Shown here: one piece after another, positions 61,424-64,000 of the stretch
Layout of the letters: the number at the start of each line of letters is the position of its first letter
How positions within the stretch are numbered: the stretch's first letter is position 1
Assembly (NCBI GenBank): GCA_964423615.1
Contig: CAYRFQ010000019.1
Coordinates: 53,806 to 117,805 of the forward strand
Direction of reading: 5' to 3'
From: CAYRFQ01 sp964423615
Lineage (GTDB): Bacteria > Planctomycetota > Planctomycetia > Gemmatales > Gemmataceae
Length of the DNA: 64,000 bases
Notes under the pieces: model-generated
Told to the model about the DNA's origin: nothing
Databases searched by the model: none
Seen by the model: the letters and a program-made list of their open reading frames with translations, nothing else
Program-made: the position numbers and the translations under genes

Positions 61424-62404
61424 ATGCAGCGGTACATAGTCATTGTGGTTTTGGGATTGCTGACAACCCAGCCCGCTTTTGCCACCACCTGGGCAGATGG
61501 TCTGTTCGATGGGCTTTCGCGTGATTTTGGATCGGTTCCGAGAGGGCCTGTTATTTCTCACCCATTCCGGATCGTCAACAACACGCGTTCCACGGTTCGA
61601 ATATCGAATGTGCGAGTGTCGTGTGGTTGTGTAACGGCCTACGCCCTGAAGCAGACGCTCAAGCCAGGGGAGGATACGGCTGTTGTGGCGAAGATGGACA
61701 CGAGTCGTTTCTCCAACTCGCGTACCGTTACGATCTTCGTCAGGTTTGACCAACCCGGTTACGCGGAAGTTCGGTTGTGGGTCCGTGCGAACAGTCGTCA
61801 GGATGTGAATGTTTATCCCTCGACGCTTGGGTATGGTCGGGTCAAGCGAGGAGAGACGCCGGAGAAAGCCACAAAGATTGCGCTTCGAGGAAGCTCGGCT
61901 TACCGAATCCTCAAAGTCGAATCGGAAAGTAATTTCGTCCAGCCGAAACTCACGATGGTCTCGAAGGATGCGTATGGGGTCAACTATCAACTTTCGGCGA
62001 AACTTCGTTCCGATACTCCTCCGGGTCGTTGGTACTCCGACCTTTGGGTCACGACGAATAACCCGGCCCTGCCGAAAGTGCGGATTCCGTTGACGATGGA
62101 AATTCAGTCGAACTTGGTAGTCACTCCCAGTGTCGTCCGGCTCGGGAACGTGAAGATGGGCGGTGAGAAACTCCACAAGGTCATCGTGCGTGGTGTGGAG
62201 CCATTCAAGATCAAGGACATCAAGGGAACAGACAAGCATTTGGTCGCGTATTCCGGGAGCGATCAGGCTCGTAAGATTCACGTCGTCACGGTCACTTACC
62301 GCCCACAGAAAGTGGGACCTTTGAATCGTGTCCTTTACGTCATGACCGACCTGAAGACGGATAACTCGATTGACTTGACGATTAGGGCCCACGCTGTGCA
62401 ATAG
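61424..62404 (+). CDS. Secreted DUF1573-family protein
   Basis: 326 residues with a signal peptide (about 1-20, ending AFA). The DUF1573 motif is at about 35-120: RDFGSVPRGPVISHPFRIVNN and VRVSCGCVTAYALKQTLKPGE, with Cys-Gly-Cys. Two further beta-sandwich repeats follow (VYPSTLGYGRVKRGE, VTPSVVRLGNVKMGGEKLHK, the latter with paired VTVTYRPQKVGPLN). These ASPM/MSP-like Ig folds are often surface proteins in planctomycetes and Bacteroidetes. No enzyme residues are evident. A strong terminator follows, so it is monocistronic by appearance. Confidence 0.88.
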   Translation: MQRYIVIVVLGLLTTQPAFATTWADGLFDGLSRDFGSVPRGPVISHPFRIVNNTRSTVRISNVRVSCGCVTAYALKQTLKPGEDTAVVAKMDTSRFSNSRTVTIFVRFDQPGYAEVRLWVRANSRQDVNVYPSTLGYGRVKRGETPEKATKIALRGSSAYRILKVESESNFVQPKLTMVSKDAYGVNYQLSAKLRSDTPPGRWYSDLWVTTNNPALPKVRIPLTMEIQSNLVVTPSVVRLGNVKMGGEKLHKVIVRGVEPFKIKDIKGTDKHLVAYSGSDQARKIHVVTVTYRPQKVGPLNRVLYVMTDLKTDNSIDLTIRAHAVQ

Positions 62405-62477
62405 GTTATCTCAATGAATGGGAGTTGGCGACGATTCAACATAGAAGACAACTTCTCAACAATCCGGGTCATGGTGA

Positions 62478-62514
62478 GGGAACAGGCATCTTGTCTGTTC
62501 CCTTCTTTTGTTTT
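62478..62514 (+). terminator. Rho-independent terminator after the DUF1573 gene
   Basis: 8-bp perfect stem (62478-62485 with 62495-62502), 9-base loop, then TTCTTTTGTTTT, 74 bp after the stop. Confidence 0.8.
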
Positions 62515-62543
62515 ACGGAGCCATCAACTCACTGCAACAACGG

Positions 62544-64000
62544 TCATTGTTTGATGGTTCGGACGCGGAGTCTATAAGGATTACCACCGAACCTGGGGTT
62601 GAAGGAGACCACGAGGGTGTGTTGTCCATTTTGTCGCGGTCGGAACACTAGTCTTGCCTTGCCTTTTTCGTAAAATGGAGCTCCACTGTAAGATGTCTTA
62701 CCTTTGGGGTCCACTACTCTTGGCATGATACCAGAGAACGTCTTGGTTTCATTCTCGATTAAATAGAGCCGCTTGGTGTCCAAGTTGACCTTATAGCTTT
62801 TATAAGGGGACCCCTTTGACTTCCATTTAGGGTCAGTATTGCTTAACGAACCCGTGGCGTTCAACAGGTCCGATGGCTCGAATTGAACTTGGGATACCTC
62901 CAATTTGTAGGTGAGTGTTTTGGCTTGTCGATCATTGAATGGGGGATAGCTGGGAGAAACGGTGAGGTTGTGAGTGCCATTCTTGGAAACGCTTATATAT
63001 CTTTCACTTATAATCCATTGACCACTATCTTTGGGGGACCCATAACTAAGTGACCCGGGATTCACAGTGGTCCTCGGAGTCCAGCCTTTTCCCTTCTGCA
63101 CAAGGCTATACAGTCCACCTTGCTGAAGCTCGACTCTATGTCGAGCAGCGGTCATCGTCCCTTGAAACGTTTGCCGATCGTTGGCATCGACTTGTGCCTT
63201 TGGTGTGCTCGCCCGTACACGCAAACGATAAGGGCCTGTTTTCATCGAGTAGAAACTGGTAGCAATGATCTGAAGATTTTCGGTTTTGGTAGGTCGGTAG
63301 AGTACCCGAGCATCACGATCGGTCCCTCCATTGTCGTCTCTTCTGATTATATTATTTTTGGAATCTCGGATTTGCAAATAAGTATCAAGTTTGTTGGGAC
63401 CAGTTCCTTCTAAATCTATTAGATACGATTGACCGGAGTTGAATTGAAACGGAAACGCCTTGTAATATCTCCTCCGTTGAGGATCGAAGTCGTCTTTATT
63501 GGTTAAGGAACCCGAGACGTCTAAAGCGTATTTCTTCTGCCAGGGAATCCGAGTGACGGCCAAGTTGTAGGTGAACGATGTTGATAGTCCGGGAGAGATA
63601 TAACCTGGACGCACCATGATGTACTCAGTTGTGTCTTTCTGGGGGAAGATGTGACCTGATTTAAAGTTGCGTCGGTTTGAGTCGAACGAGTGGTAGTCGA
63701 TAAAGTCGGGTGCCGACGACACATCCGGGTGGGGGTCGGAACCCTCCACTTCAACGTGATAGAATTGCCCCTTCTTGACTTGGACTGAATGGACAGCGGT
63801 GGCCACCGTTCCCTCGAAGGTGGTCACTGTTGTTGAGATCGGTTGTGACTTCTGGTTATTGTTGTTTGGGTTATTGTTGTTTGGGTTATTGTTGTTTGGG
63901 TTGTTGTTGTTTGGGTTGTTGTTGTTTGGGTTGTTGTTGTTTGGGTTGTTATTGATTGGATTGCGTATTGGAGGGTTGGTGTTGCGGCGAACCTGCTTGG
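62544..64000 (-). CDS. Secreted protein with pre-peptidase C-terminal (PPC) domains, 5' end outside window
   Basis: At least 484 residues. The frame is open to the window edge (codons to 63998), so the GTG at 63827 is not the start. The first visible part reads KQVRRNTNPPIRNP, then PNNNN units repeated six or seven times, encoded by a 15-bp tandem repeat. PPC-like beta-sandwich domains follow: FEGTVATAVHSVQVKKGQFYHVEVEG; YLIDLEGTGPNKLDTYLQIRDSKN with RRDDNGG and a final GPYRLRVRA; FQGTMTAARHRVELQQGGLY; and LYLIENETKTFSGIMPRVVD with NPYRLRVRTIKQ at the end. PPC modules usually sit beside a peptidase or act as surface modules; the catalytic part, if any, lies beyond the edge. Confidence 0.8.
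   Translation of the reverse strand, partial: KQVRRNTNPPIRNPINNNPNNNNPNNNNPNNNNPNNNNPNNNNPNNNNQKSQPISTTVTTFEGTVATAVHSVQVKKGQFYHVEVEGSDPHPDVSSAPDFIDYHSFDSNRRNFKSGHIFPQKDTTEYIMVRPGYISPGLSTSFTYNLAVTRIPWQKKYALDVSGSLTNKDDFDPQRRRYYKAFPFQFNSGQSYLIDLEGTGPNKLDTYLQIRDSKNNIIRRDDNGGTDRDARVLYRPTKTENLQIIATSFYSMKTGPYRLRVRASTPKAQVDANDRQTFQGTMTAARHRVELQQGGLYSLVQKGKGWTPRTTVNPGSLSYGSPKDSGQWIISERYISVSKNGTHNLTVSPSYPPFNDRQAKTLTYKLEVSQVQFEPSDLLNATGSLSNTDPKWKSKGSPYKSYKVNLDTKRLYLIENETKTFSGIMPRVVDPKGKTSYSGAPFYEKGKARLVFRPRQNGQHTLVVSFNPRFGGNPYRLRVRTIKQ
63854..63958. repeat. 15-bp coding tandem repeat (Pro-Asn linker)
   Basis: Six intact units and one degenerate unit of 15 bp; on the plus strand they read GGTTATTGTTGTTTG (three) and GGTTGTTGTTGTTTG (three). 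Each unit encodes P-N-N-N-N on the minus strand. Units differ only at a synonymous Asn position, as expected from slippage with selection on protein. Confidence 0.9.

Overview
The window looks like chromosomal DNA of a planctomycete. Five things point there: a subtilase with an N-terminal LEPR motif (55466-58711), a secreted Tyr/Arg-rich protein (5939-6715), a dehydrogenase ending in a PVC-type heme-binding c-domain (41866-45084), a BBP7-like barrel protein (54078-55334), and many large secreted proteins read as single genes. Starts are often GTG or TTG, and Shine-Dalgarno sites are patchy. A Gemmatales-like lineage is my inference. I see no phage, insertion sequence, integrase or CRISPR array; the region reads as core plus lineage-specific chromosome.

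Layout. 1-6.7 kb: the end of a FadL-like porin, a pair of HtrA-type proteins (one with an intact triad, one degenerate with its PDZ domain inserted inside the protease fold), a DinB-superfamily protein, an ABC binding-protein/permease fusion and the Tyr-rich protein. 7.3-11.3 kb: a 1323-residue hybrid sensor kinase. 11.3-16 kb: a nitrogen cluster on the minus strand, amtB - glnB - glnA. 16.7-20.9 kb: an RlmI-type rRNA methyltransferase and two paralogous secreted proteins. 21.2-26.7 kb: a DNA-damage-tolerance block with an SRAP protein facing a Y-family polymerase, which lies directly behind dnaE2. 27-30 kb: a Tat-exported amidohydrolase and a DUF2459 protein. 30.7-32.6 kb: a MarR regulator and an Fe-S/SCP2 fusion protein with two copies of one operator-like palindrome. 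33 kb: tmRNA (ssrA) with its own promoter and terminator.

33.4-45 kb: an S9 peptidase, a membrane WD40 protein, an ABC ATPase with a TolC-type lipoprotein, a secreted alpha/beta hydrolase, and a large sugar-dehydrogenase/multi-heme cytochrome fusion. 45.3-55.3 kb: a DUF11-repeat lipoprotein, ribBA, a small membrane protein, a di-heme oxidoreductase with several calcium-loop motifs, a 58-residue basic protein, a DUF2330 protein and the BBP7-like protein. 55.4-64 kb: the LEPR-type subtilase, a 1.5-kb stretch with a broken gene fragment and a REPIN-like element, a ComF-type phosphoribosyltransferase, a DUF1573 protein, and a pre-peptidase-domain protein that runs off the right edge through a 15-bp coding tandem repeat.

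Functional units that can be read directly: ammonium uptake, sensing and assimilation (AmtB/PII/GlnA); translesion synthesis (DnaE2 plus Y-polymerase plus SRAP); a self-contained MarR circuit; trans-translation; and a substantial cell-envelope repertoire of proteases, c-type cytochromes and porins.
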